This document shows positions 22,321 through 33,399 of a DNA stretch of 64,000 bases, in pieces. The notes under the pieces are model-generated. The model did not search any database. It had not been told where the DNA came from and worked only from the letters and a program-made list of their open reading frames with translations. The DNA comes from Isoperla grammatica. Lineage: Eukaryota > Arthropoda > Insecta > Plecoptera > Perlodidae. The position numbers and the translations under genes were made by a program. Every line of letters begins with the position of its first letter. Position 1 is the first letter of the stretch. The stretch covers positions 55,545,221 to 55,609,220 of the forward strand of contig OX246740.1 of NCBI GenBank assembly GCA_945910005.1. Reading direction: 5' to 3'.

Positions 22321-24473
22321 GTTGCTACGACGGCTCCAAAGTCACCGTTGAATAAAGCTGCGTCGGGCAGCACGCAATCTGATTGGTTAGTTGATGTGAT
22401 ATGCGTTCGACGCTCTGAGCTCTTTGACGTCCAAAGCATATACAAAAATGTGTGTAACCATTTAAAAACGTATACGATCGTTGTTAAATTGCAAATAAAT
22501 AGAGAAGCACTCGCTTGCGAAGTTTGCTCGTCAGCATGAAAGCGAGACGACCGCAAATTAAACGCAACACAGCACAAAGCAGTGGAGGTTAATCACCCTA
22601 GCCGACAGAGACAAGTACACTGTGGTACAAAGCTACATACAAAACTGTACTACCCTGCTCTGCGAACAAGCTTGCGGTACCTCATTCCCCAACACTCGTG
22701 TTCAGCTTCAGTATCCTCTACATGCTGCGTGGCGTTCAATTCGCGATCAGCCCCAACGTGACGCGTCCTCGCAGGGCGTGGCCGCGGACCTCATTAAATC
22801 CTCGTCGCAAAGGCGGTGGCGGTTTCCATGTTTGGGTGGCAGTGAACCTGACGCGCTGTCACGGCGAAACGAACGTGAATCCAATATGTGTGGTGTGGCG
22901 TACGTACAAAACAGAAAGAAAGACTCCGAAATGTCGATGAACTGTATTGAATAGCTCTCGTCGGTGCTAACTTGTGACGTGAGAGGTGGGAGAGACAGAC
23001 TAACAATGCGTGGCGTTATTTATTTTTAGAATATACAGGATCCATGGCACTTCTTTGAACTCAACTATTTAATTTCTGCGTAACTCTTGTAATCTTGTTT
23101 TATATGTGTGAAGTTATATGTGTCTCAGATACCCTAATCAGGAACAAGAACGAAGCCCTCACTTAGATAATTTTAAATGTTACTATTTCATTAACCGTTA
23201 CCTATCGTTTGTGCCACTACGCTGAAACGGTTCTGGACTCTAAAACGTTAAAAAAATGTTGCATTAAAATATACTTAATTCTTTGTAAAGTAGTCGGTCT
23301 CTCCGTAAGCTACACAAATGTATTTCACTGGTAGCAAAAAATTAAAGAAAATGTTTTGGTTTGAATATTATGTGTAGGCAGTGATAATTTCAACCATTTT
23401 GAACCCCTTATTTCACACTTCATGCTGCAATAGAGGTGAACGATATACACAGGGGGTTGAGCCAGGTGATCGGCCATCAGTTGCTTTACAGAGGTTGAAG
23501 GGGGGGATTGTTAGAAGAGAATCTGGAGGCGCCCCCCCCCCTCTCCAAACCCCGCCCGACTCACAAACCCAAACCCGATGCTGCGTCTTCCTACGACGCT
23601 GGAAGTACTTTTGTGAGATTATTTTTCAAAACGTTGACAAAAGGTATTATCAACTTGTTTTGAAAAACCTTTCCCTAATGATTAGTTATATAATAAAATA
23701 CCCTAGGCTAGACCATTATATATTTCATCTTGTGAATATATTTACTTGAGAAAGGATAATACTACTTTGACGGTACCCTGCGTCTTGCTGTAGAAAATTG
23801 GGAGCCAGATTGCAGCCGCAAGCTAAAAGATAATAATATAAGCATTATACGCAGCCCTTTTCGGTATATCGATGTCAATACCTTAATCTTCCACCGTGGA
23901 GATTCCGAATAAAACATGTACTCGTCGTTATATCTAATACATGTTCGTTCTAGGACTGGTTTGAGACCTCTCCATATTCCCTCCCACCAGCTTTAGACAT
24001 CATTATCGATAAAATGCTAGTTTTAAATTTATTCATATAGCTATTTCAACTTAATATCGCTAAGACTGTTTGTTTGGTTGGCAAGTGATTGGTCTATACT
24101 TCACGTACATACACTCCTCATGCTGATATGCACAGGGGGCCCTATCGTTACCATTAGACATGGTGGTCATATAAACCAGTGAAATGAGTTCATGACAAAG
24201 AATAATGTCCAGAGATATTTTATTACAGGCTGGTCATGTACGTTAACGTACAAGAAGGAGCAATTTATATGTTACGTTTAACCCGGGTTCAGATCCAGGT
24301 TCAGGCAGAAGTTTTTAAACTTCTAATAAGGATTCAGTTCCATTACTTCTTGTCTTAGGAATAAGTAAACGGTGACTTTGGAGCGGCCTAGCTACGAAGC
24401 ACTCAATAAATTCAAAGTTATTCTGAATCAGCCTTGTTGATTCTGACATTTGTCCGCAGGTGTTCGCACTGTC
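22321..24473. other. Non-coding stretch
   Basis: A GC-richer patch at 22640-22990 carries overlapping frames (110 and 80 codons +, 70 codons -) with no domain. A C10 run lies at 23532-23541 inside a 122-codon frame that is also unremarkable. A perfect 16-bp palindrome TGTACGTTAACGTACA lies at 24237-24252. Confidence 0.5.
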
Positions 24474-24655
24474 CAATCACTGATTCATATGTTTCGTATG
24501 TGAAATATCGATCTTTGATTGGAATTATCGCTCACTCGTCGATGGTGTTCGGAGCCCACAGGGTTGGTTTAGTCACTTAAAATTAAAGTCCCCCACTGCA
24601 AATCAGTTTAGTTACTGAGTGGGTAGACTCTAAATGTGCATTTATTTATTTACTT
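24474..24655 (-). mobile_element. Dispersed repeat family, copy 3
   Basis: The reverse complement of this stretch aligns with 14565-14748 along its full length, including TTTAGAGTCTACCCACTCAG, CCAACCCTGTGGGCTCC, ACCATCGACGAGTGAGCGAT and AACATATGAATCAGTGATTG. Both copies end in the same A/T-rich AAATAAAT flank, so the element may begin or insert in such sequence. No coding frame is present. Confidence 0.75.
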
Positions 24656-25524
24656 TATTTATGATAGAGAAGAATCTAAATGAGCAGATAAAAACAAGGA
24701 TACTTAATACGTTGCATCCTATAAAAAGGAAGGGGCGATAGATAAGGATCTAAGGTCGGTAGTTACGTTGGGGTCAGTATACAGTATACACGTTGTTAGC
24801 TATGTGTCGAGACTATGTGGGATGAGTCACATGTTCTCGATAACAGGACATGAGGGTTGTTATTGAAGATGAACCTCTACTTCCACAAGTCGATTTATGA
24901 GTACTTGATGTTAACGAATTACTTCGAAATAAACTATAAATTACTGAACATTTTATAACTAAATGAATATTCTGAAATATTTTCCTGCTTTACGATCATA
25001 TTTGTGTCTCAAAGGTTGTGCTTTTAATACTTAATAAGTTCCTTGTTTGTAAACAGAAGTTACAACGAGATTCCAACATAATGCGCTCTTCTATCTAGCA
25101 TTATAATTCTACTGTAAACAATTAATGTAATGTTTAATTTTTTTAAACATTTCATCATATACTTCTACTCATAAAGTAATCAAAGTAAAGGGATCTGTTT
25201 GAAAAGCTTCTTGAAATATTTAACCAGCGATTGAAATCCGGGCCTTAGAGAGGGTTTCAGTATCGGTGTCTGTACTTAAACCTCGCTAACGATACAAGTG
25301 TGCACTGTTAATAAGCTGCTTTTACTCGAGAACAGAAAGCTTTCAAGGAGAGATTTCTTTGGGGCTCGTTCACTCATCTCTTGGAAAATGAAAATGCCAC
25401 TTTAGATTCAATTCAAAATATACGTCTCTCTCTTAAAATCTCAATTGGTATACTAAATTTGTTCAACGATATTTTTTCGCAATATTCATAATTCGAGTAA
25501 GAAATGTTGAGTGACTGTGTATTA
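24656..25524. other. AT-rich non-coding stretch
   Basis: No feature was seen. Confidence 0.55.
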
Positions 25525-25540
25525 GGGGGGGGGGGGGGGG
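25525..25540 (+). repeat. G16 homopolymer
   Basis: Sixteen consecutive G followed by AGGAGG. Short frames on both strands cross it and are spurious. Confidence 0.95.
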
Positions 25541-25879
25541 AGGAGGTTGTTAATGAGATGAAACATGAGACAATTGTATATTCAGTATTAGAACGTAGCT
25601 GCCATATGTCAAAGTTATCTGCAATTTGCTTTATAGTTTCAACAGCCTCTAGACCATCAAACATGTATGGGACACACTTAGAAATATTACATTTGCGGAA
25701 AAGAATCAATTATCTACAAAAAATGGCTTTTGTTGGTTAAAAAAAATCATAATTTGAGAAGATCGTATATTTAATATTTTAAACTCATTTTTAGTAGGTC
25801 ATGTGTTAAAATCTAGGTATACAAATCGGACATTGTCGTTAGATAAGACGTTTTTATAAGAGCGGTGTCAAAATACTGA

Positions 25880-26430
25880 AAACGTAATGTCCACCACGGG
25901 TACTTGAGAAGGAGCGACGGATATTGGAGAGTGAGCGAAAGGGTGAATGACAGACAAAGACGAAGGATCATACGTCACGCGAGATGCGAGATTCCAATTC
26001 TCATCGCCCACCCCTAACCAACGGGCCTCGACCAATATGAACCCCCGCAGACGACTTCATAAATCAAACAGTTTTTTTTTGCATAGCCCCCGTGGTGATG
26101 AATATCTTTTATTGATCGAGATTTGGAGGCGATTGCCAAGCGTAACCCGACGTGGCCCACATGACAGCTGCGTTTGGAGCGACGACGACGCGACGCGTTA
26201 ACCAATCGGGTGGTCGCGTCAGACGCGTTGGCGCCACACGGGCGATCTGACTTGAGCCAAGTCCAACTCTCTTCTCGTGGCAAGCCCGGTATACAAATAG
26301 TTCCTTACGGTTTGTTGACAAACGGTCAATATACTAGCCCCGGTGTAACTATAGGCTCATACCGACTTCAGGTCCTTATCTAGACTGCCACTTCGCGCGC
26401 CCTCTTTCAACGATAGACAACAGAGTTGTT
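25880..26430. other. CpG-rich block
   Basis: This region is visibly richer in G+C and CpG than its AT-rich surroundings, with CGACGACGACGCGACGCG near 26177 followed by a CCAAT word (26197). Open frames exist on both strands (84, 69 codons +; 89, 70 codons -) mainly because stops are rare in GC-rich DNA. It could be an unmethylated regulatory island or a hidden exon. No domain is recognised. Confidence 0.4.
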
Positions 26431-26602
26431 TCACACATTCGTAAAGACAGTCTCGCGCTTAGTATAGTACACAAGCAATTATAGCCAAACAAATACTAAA
26501 TACATGTGACAGTAGAGTGGAAGAGAATTAGAAGTAGATAAATATGGAAATACATTGAGTAGATAGTCTAGAATGTAGTCTGGGTTACTTGTTGGCTCGA
26601 AC

Positions 26603-26769
26603 GCATTGTTTTACTTTATTAACATGGACTTGTAGCTTAATACGGTCGGTGTAGTAGTGCGTTTTACTTTATTAACATGGATTTGCAGCTTGATACGGTG
26701 TAGAAGTGCATTGTATTACTTTATTTACATGGACTTGCAGCTTGTTACTGTCGGTGTAGTAGTGCATTG
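26603..26769 (+). repeat. 56-bp tandem repeat (3 copies)
   Basis: Units at 26603-26658, 26659-26707 and 26708-26763, then GCATTGA of a fourth. Each carries TTACTTTATT.ACATGGA, TTG.AGCTT, TAC.GTCGGTGTAG.AGT. The middle unit is 49 bp because of two small deletions. Confidence 0.9.
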
Positions 26770-27570
26770 AAGCGATTTATCCGTTTCTAAAAGCTCCACC
26801 GTTTTGAATAGCAATTGAAACTTAAAGAGGGCACAACTACACAGGAATCATCTAGCCCAGCGAATAGGAGGTAATAGGACTGGATGTTAAATAAGAGTTG
26901 AATCCAATTACGCCAATCATCTTGTTCGAACCCATTAAAGTCGATCGATGAAGTGAACTACCCATTCAATACAACAACTAAACTATTCAAATTAAATGGA
27001 CATGAAAAAATACTTTTTTTATTCTAAATTATGAATTTCAAGAATTATTACATGTGAGTAGCATTTAATACTGAACTTCTTGAAATTATATATTTTTTTT
27101 TTATTAATAAAGTATATTTATAGTCTCTAATTTGAGTAGATTTGAGGTAAAATTGACACACCAACGCGAATATCTCGAAAACGGATCGCGTTCGATCATC
27201 TTTTTCAAACGTACTCATGTTAGTCATAAAGTTATCTACATTTAGGACGAAAATTTGTTACAATATATTACTTTTTGAAGGTGCTACGCAAAGTTATACG
27301 ATTGAAAGTGTAGGTTTTTGTTCAGTTACAATGTATAACATAGGGAATTCCAACGCATTTCAACACTCAATAAATAAAAAACTAATAGCGGTAGGTGCAT
27401 ATTTTTTTCTACAATATTCACAAGCTTAATCTCAACTTGCAGTACATACAATTTGAATGATTTATATTACATGTGCAGTTATCATCGATCGACTTTAAGG
27501 GCGCAGTGAACCGCCACGCCTGTGTGACGTGGGACCCAACCCCATTATTTACCAACAGAGTCGACCGGAG
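26770..27570. other. Non-coding stretch
   Basis: A small inverted pair AATTTCAAGAA / TTCTTGAAATT lies at 27037-27087. A 70-codon frame at 27217-27429 is AT-driven. Nothing else was seen before the promoter candidate. Confidence 0.5.
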
Positions 27571-27578
27571 CGGAGCTA

Positions 27579-27615
27579 CATAAAGGCCGGGGTACGCGGC
27601 GGCTTTGTCAGTTAC
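27579..27615 (+). promoter_or_regulatory. Candidate core promoter (TATA variant + Inr)
   Basis: CATAAAGG at 27579-27586 lies 31 bases upstream of the A of TTGTCAGTTAC (A at 27610), a match to the TCAGTY initiator at standard spacing. The region between is GC-rich (GGCCGGGGTACGCGGCGG), unlike the flanks. Perfect CRE octamers lie about 325 and 705 bp downstream (27934, 28315). No downstream exon was identified. Confidence 0.35.
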
Positions 27616-29580
27616 ATCATCATTAACAGGGCAAAAATAATTTACTCCTCTTTGTGAAAAAGATAATTGTTTTTTACGAAAACAAAAAACTTTTGTTTCA
27701 TTTTATATTAACAAGTATGTGTAGAAAATATTGCATATTACCAGAAAAAAGCTATTAACTAAACAGAGTTTACGGCATTCACGTGTATGCAAACTTTAAT
27801 CGTTATTATAAGGCAATGAACCGTGCGTTGTTAGCTTCGACTAAAATGGGAGTTACATAGAAGTGGGTTAAATACTTCCAACAATAAAAGACCACGAGAA
27901 ATAAAACGTCGTGCACTGCATAGCTTTATTTGGTGACGTCACATAGGCGAAATGGGGGTCAAACTGCGTGTTAAGGTTTGAGTGGGCAAGTGATACGAGT
28001 ATAGCAGTGCAATACAATGTCAGTTATAGCCGAGTCGATTCCATGGAAGAAGTATTTACACAAGCTTTTATCGGGTGAATCAGCTACTCGATTCCAGCCA
28101 AAGAGATCAGAAAGAAACGTCTAATCTCCTTGATTTCCATTGCAGTATGGTTACACAATATAGCGCTGAGACGAGTTGTTAAAATGATTATACCTTGCAC
28201 GGAGAACCTCTCCAGGGAGGTAACTCCTTTATCGACTCCGGTAACAGCTGAGAGGTATACAGCTACACGTTAACTTATCTCGTCATATTCAACAAATCAA
28301 ATTTATAGAAATGTTGACGTCATGATAAACAGTGTGGGGGAAGAAAGAGTGGGAATACCGGGTTTGAAAGCTACGCCCGCTGGGAAGAGGACTCGGATCA
28401 TCCACTTCAACCATACGAACGAACCTGCACCGTACGACGGGTTTACATTACGCAGGGGGGATTACACCCCCTCGTAACCTAACGCACGCCTTGTGTTAGT
28501 AAGGCTCGTCTGATTAATGCGAGGATAAGCACGGAGACAGCTTACTGTGAAAGCCATTGACAATGTTCAGTAAATCCTAACGGATTAGAGGCTTTCTCAT
28601 CATTAACCATTCGGTGATATATAGAGTCTGCACTATAACCTTGCGCGTTGTACGTCAGGATAAACGGCTGGTTTATGTTCGGTATACGTCTGCACTCGTG
28701 TCTATAGTTTAGTGTGTCTGTTATTATCAATTAACGCAACTTAACCGACGTAGTCAACACTTAATCACCGTCAGCCGATAAGCTTGTTGGTCCACATTAA
28801 TAAATACAGCTACAACGTTCATCAAATTCAAAGTTGTTATCATGACTTAGCCATAGTGTAAGCCGTTAGACCTTATCATTATCTGAATTTTCGTGTGAAC
28901 GCTGGTACACATTTCCATAAGTTCAACTTCCAGCCATAATTCTTAGCACAAAGTATGTGAACCCGTTCATAGAAAGATGTGTCACTTGCTAACTCTACAT
29001 CTCCAAAGCTCCTTCTATGCATGATCAAAGATTTTGTTAGATCGTGCCTTCTATATGTGCGATAGTGTGGAGTGCGGTTATAGTGTGGAATAAATACATC
29101 TATGGTTCTCTTAACAGCTGATCGAAGCGTTAACTATTTCCATGGTGATGATTATTATGATCAATGAATTAAATTATTTTCATTTAATCAATTATTTGGA
29201 TATTAAAAGATACACAACATTCTTGGATTCCCGAATTAAAAATTAACACAACTGCACACATTGGCTTCGGTCCAGTTAACTTGACCCTTGACTGAATTGA
29301 TTTACATCTAGTTATTGTTCTAAGGAATCATCCGTAATAATGATGGTTTTAGTGTAAACCCATTTTAAACGAAAACTCTTATAGGCGCCATCTTGAATGC
29401 GCTCTGTAGATCGGAAACAAAATCCCGATCAATACGCTCTGGCGTTGATGATCATCCTGCTCTTCATTAAAAGAGTGCTACGGAGCGCGCTAGGCCTGAT
29501 TAAAAGGTGTACGCTGTGCAAGCGAGCTCTTATCATTTAGAGAGCACACTCTGTGAGCATTAATACGCTCGCATGGCCTT
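27616..29580. other. Non-coding stretch with two CRE octamers
   Basis: TGACGTCA occurs at 27934-27941 and 28315-28322. A small hairpin with G6/C5 arms lies near 28455-28475. The 62-codon reverse frame (28542-28730) is unremarkable. Confidence 0.5.
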
Positions 29581-29606
29581 GGGGAGGGGGTGGAGGGGGG
29601 GGGGGG
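29581..29606 (+). repeat. G-rich tract ending in G12
   Basis: GGGGAGGGGGTGGA followed by G12. Four or more runs of at least four G make it a potential G-quadruplex. It lies just upstream of the CRE/TATA candidate. Confidence 0.9.
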
Positions 29607-29620
29607 CATAAAGACAGCCG

Positions 29621-29760
29621 TGACGTCAGTTGATAATATCGTAGCCAACTCGAATCAGAACGTAGTATATAAGCATCTGTTCTCTCTTTCAGAGCTTATT
29701 GTTACTTGAGAGCGATTCTCTTTAAACCTGGAATTAACCATCAGTCGAGATGGGAAACTA
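29621..29760 (+). promoter_or_regulatory. Candidate CRE/TATA promoter
   Basis: A perfect CRE (TGACGTCA, 29621-29628) lies 38 bp upstream of TATATAAG (29666-29673). Initiator-like TTTCAGAG puts a possible start at 29691, or GCTTATTG at about 29698. A G-rich tract lies immediately upstream. The first ATG downstream is in GTCGAGATGGG (29750), a fair start context, but the frame closes after 10 codons. CRE close to TATA is typical of cAMP/CREB-responsive promoters in general. Activity here is inference. Confidence 0.4.
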
Positions 29761-30284
29761 CATTCATTGCTTCCACATTTAAGAGCCATATGCACAGACA
29801 ACAGGATTTGTTGCTATGGGTTTGTTTTGTCCCATGCTATTTTCCATAAGAATAACAAACTCCATAGCAACCGTAAATTAATCCTATACTTAACTCCTCG
29901 ACTGTGCATCTCGCCAAGTTCTGCACAGTCCAGTGGCAATCCTGGAAGAAACTCGAAGGTTGTGTGTACCCAAAGCACGCCCCGTTATTTGTACAAGTGA
30001 TTATAATAAGGTTGCGTTCCGCCCTGAGCTCTAATCCCGTGAGAGGACCCCACCCCCCCTCTAAGCCCCCTGAGTTCGGCTGAGTTATACCAGGATACGC
30101 GTCCATAACAACGCAGTATACACACACGGGGAATATAACACGAGAAACTAATTACCTAAAAAAACTGTTGTGTTTGTTTACAAATTACAATCATCTCAAA
30201 TCAGGCTATTGAACAGATCAACTTTTTTTAAATACGCTTAATCTGAACGAATCCGTGAATGCCATCAATATACCGTTCATTACG
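29761..30284. other. Non-coding stretch
   Basis: Frames of 77 (+) and 96 (-) codons overlap on opposite strands with no domain. Nothing else was seen. Confidence 0.5.
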
Positions 30285-30600
30285 ATTCTAAAAATAGCCA
30301 CATGACAGTGTTTTTTTGCAGACAAACAGTGAATAATAACCTTTGATTGAATGTTCACCAATCAAAGAAGGGTACAACAGTGGCGAGTTGCCAACTAACC
30401 ACATATTGTTTGTCTGCATGTGATGTCACAGCACCATCAATTATTGTAACTAATACTATAGCACTATACTCAATTCTAAAAAATAGCCGTGTTGCGTTTC
30501 GGACAAACATTGAATATGCGCCAATCAAAGAAAGATACGACAATGGAGTTGCCTACCAACACATTGTTGGTCCGCCTGTGATGCCACAGCACCCTCAATT
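30285..30600 (+). repeat. Direct duplication of a hairpin-forming unit
   Basis: Copy 1 (30285-30442) and copy 2 (30473-30600) share ATTCTAAAAAATAGCC, GACAAACA.TGAAT, ACCAATCAAAGAA, GAGTTGCC and CACAGCACC.TCAATT in order. Each copy has an internal stem: GCAGACAAACA pairs with TGTTTGTCTGC in copy 1, and CGGACAAAC with GTTGGTCCG in copy 2. Copy 1 has a further 9-bp stem CTTTGATTG/CAATCAAAG (30341-30367). A 95-codon frame spans both copies because of the duplication and is not convincing as a gene. Confidence 0.75.
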
Positions 30601-31128
30601 GAGTCTTGTGCTATTAATCAATGAATCTTGTTAAATCACATGAGTATCTAGGACACCGTGTGACGAGCCACACTTGGAGCATTGGAGCATCAAGGCAGCC
30701 GTGATACGACGCTAGATAACGCAAGTGCATTAATAACCTACTCGTTTATCACGTCCGAGACACTGAAAAGACAATGGCCCCGACTACGGCTCTCGAGTAT
30801 ACGACGCTAGAACACGTTGTACGATGCGCCTGCACATGTGATGATGGATCGTCTTTGCTCGGAGAACACGATGTGGGGACAAAACACGCAAATAAGAGTG
30901 CGAGATTATCGTGAATGATGAATATGTTACGAGACAGATGCGTCTGTTTCAAGAATTGAGACAGAAAAACGGAACTTTTATTCAAAAGTGAGCTCACATT
31001 ATACAGATGGATTGGGCAGATGTGAATATGAAAGTAAATCTATACATAGATGTGCCCAGAGGGACCAATTGGACTTGACCTCCCCGTTAGCTCAGGTGTT
31101 TTGTTTTTGTTTGTATTTTTAGCTGAAA
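30601..31128. other. Non-coding stretch
   Basis: Nothing was seen apart from an unremarkable 82-codon reverse frame (30749-30997). Confidence 0.5.
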
Positions 31129-31286
31129 GTCGTCGCGAAACAACCTTAAAGATGCTTTTCATCATAGACGAGTGGTTACTGGTTCGTGATGGCCAACCAG
31201 CGAGTCCGATTACAAACACCGATCGCTGATTGGCTACACGAGTCCCTCGTTATGACGAAAGCATCTGGAAGGTTGCTTCGTGACAA
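31129..31286. mobile_element. MITE with ~40-bp inverted ends
   Basis: Left GTCGCGAAACAACCTTAAAG then ATGCTTTTCATCATAGACGAG; right, reverse-complemented, GTCACGAAGCAACCTTCCAG then ATGCTTTCGTCATAACGAG. The interior of about 75 bp has GATTGGCTACACGAG. No coding frame is present. Confidence 0.7.
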
Positions 31287-32361
31287 AACAAGAGTAATTC
31301 ACATAACAAGACCCCGTAGACGTACACGGAGAAGATCTTAGTTTAAATGTCCGTTTCTAAGACCAATTTTTATTTGTAAATGCAAGCTATAAACATTATC
31401 CAACATTAAAGCGTTGAATTGATGAAATTCACTCAGGTAGGACCGGCTACCATGTATTCAAATGAGTGTCATGGCAACTCAAAATAGACTATAGATGTAT
31501 TCTGGTGGCAAGAAAGTAAACTATTGTGGGAAGGAGTTTACTCTAAATTGTTCACTGTTGTTTTATTTTAAAATAATCATTGGCGCAGATAAGGAGGTTT
31601 ATTAGCAGTGCTCCCCAATCTTCCTCGGTTTAGCTATTGGCTGTTGGTTGGTTGGGAGGGAAGGGGGGGGGGGGGTAGAAGAATACTTGTACATGAAATT
31701 GCTATCGTGGCAACGGTTCCTTTATTAAAGAACGAGCTTAACTTTAGATTTCAAATAACGATAATCGAATCGTTCACAGAAGAACAAATCGACACAATAT
31801 GCTACTCTACAAGACGTACAAGTTTCTGTGAAACACAATTAACTTGCGTATAGTTAATGTCGGTCTGTTTAGAAGACCGCGTCGAGTTGAAAGCGAAGAA
31901 TATTACCAACTTAGTATCTCGTTTTTAAACCCGTGATCGGAAAGTTTTGTTTTATTGTTTCGCCAAAGTCTTCGTATAAGAGACTTCTTTGTCGCGTTTC
32001 CCCATGCAGTGAAAGTTCGCTTTTCATCGCACGAACAATAAACGCGAGAACTTATATCGTAATCTGCGAGACGAGATCTTGCTTTAGTTATTGGAGAGAG
32101 AGAGCAAATCAATAGCAACCAACGTGTTCACTGGACCAATCGAAACTGTGCATGGGGCTTAAGGAAAGTTCAAACGGTTAATCAGAATTATGTTTTGTTG
32201 CGGACTGAACAAATACAAACTTTGAAATAGGATTTGACTTGTAAGATTGTAAGTTTAAAAACGAATAGCAGCCATAGCAATACCGTCACAATGCGGAACA
32301 GCAAGAGCGTTTAGATAAAAAAAAAAAGAAGGTGTATTCAAGTAAGAAAGTATTTATTTTG
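31287..32361. other. Non-coding stretch
   Basis: G13 lies at 31663-31675. Opposite-strand frames of 60 and 71 codons overlap at 31903-32118. No domain was recognised. Confidence 0.5.
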
Positions 32362-32620
32362 AATCATTATCATCATTCTTTTCCGTTTCCTGCTTATGTC
32401 GGAATCGATTTAGCTCTAATAGATTTCCATATCTTCATATTCTCATAAGTTCCTATTTTCCACATCCCTCGTCTGCTCCCCTCTCATCTATAGGTATCTA
32501 CTCTCTCCTCCCATTCTTTCTCTGGTTTTCTTCTGAGCACCTCCCACCCTTCTAGTCGGCAATCTTTCTACTCCCGTATTTCTCACATATCTCAACCACT
32601 TCAGTTTATCCTTCCATTGA
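32362..32620 (-). pseudogene. Decayed non-LTR retrotransposon 3' end
   Basis: Read on the reverse strand, the segment encodes WKDKLKWLRYVRNTGVERLP followed by TRRVGGAQKKTRERMG, then a stop at about 32488. This is the pattern of the extreme C-terminus of animal LINE reverse transcriptases (R-L-R-W-x-G-H-V-x-R-M, then R-L-P and a G-x-R-x-R-G-R-P-x-x-R-W basic stretch), with the usual GHV degraded to RYV. Beyond the stop, a segment reading W-K-S-I-R leads to CGGAAAAGAATGATGATAAT, like the short ATGATG-type tails of some RTE-like LINEs. Only the end is present, as expected for a 5'-truncated copy. Clade assignment is tentative. Confidence 0.55.
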
Positions 32621-33273
32621 TATCCACAAGCATTCCCACTCAATTGTTATATTGTGATCCCATCTCTCCCCCAATGTGGCATTTAATCATCTCATTCACA
32701 TTCTGAAACATTACACACTCATTACTTATCGTATCAGTCAACCCGTAAAACAATCCCCTGTGTACTGTGTAAGTTCATCAGCCACCACTAACACCCATGT
32801 TTATAGTTGTTACGCCTAAAAGCTATGTCGTGTTGTACACATCTGCTTCTGTGAAGGTATAATTTAAACAATTTAAATCCTTAATTTATTATCGACTGCA
32901 CTGGTTGTAATGTAGATCGCAGCTGAATAATAATAACTTGCAATTGATGGGTAAACCGAATCGATCGCCAAAACGACACCTTCATTAATGTGAAAACCAT
33001 AAATTACGAAATAGGGAGTCTACTGGGAAATTAATGGTCTTCACTCTAGAACGTATCCCCTCATTATTATTCCACTTCACTATTCCTTGAACCATCTGTA
33101 AATGTCCCTAGATAGTTTTACATGGGCACAACATCATTCAAGCGTGCAGTCATTATTATATCTACCACTTCAGGTGAAGATCTGGATAAACTCGGGCATT
33201 TGTACAGTTGGGGAGGATTTTTAAAGACAAACTTAGAATTCGCTTTATGAACACAACAGTTAAAAATGCACAT
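32621..33273. other. Non-coding stretch, possibly more LINE remnant
   Basis: The pyrimidine-rich 32621-32760 may be an upstream continuation of the reverse-strand LINE fragment but cannot be read in frame. The rest shows nothing. Confidence 0.4.
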
Positions 33274-33399
33274 TTTGAAAATTAACAGTACCAGTAACAG
33301 TAAGGTTTTAAGTTTTAACCAATCATATTAAATGAGGGGAGCCCATTGTTGCCCATCGGCCGATAGGATATTGTTTAAAACCTTACTGTTAATTTTCAT
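33274..33399. mobile_element. 126-bp MITE, family copy 1
   Basis: The left end is TTTGAAAATTAACAGTACCA followed by GTAACAGTAAGGTTTTAA; the right end, reverse-complemented, is TGAAAATTAACAGTAAGGTT followed by TTAA. The left arm carries a 12-bp internal duplication (ACAGTA/CCAGTA/ACAGTA). A second member with similar ends lies at 63145-63280. The interior has ATCGGCCGAT. No coding frame is present. Confidence 0.75.

Noticed and set aside
25947..26383. Several 69-89 codon frames as genes
   Set aside because: All strands and frames are open together because the block is CpG-rich. Kept only as a CpG-rich block.
32621..32780. Extending the LINE pseudogene further upstream
   Set aside because: The reverse-strand reading becomes out of frame and loses recognisable motifs.
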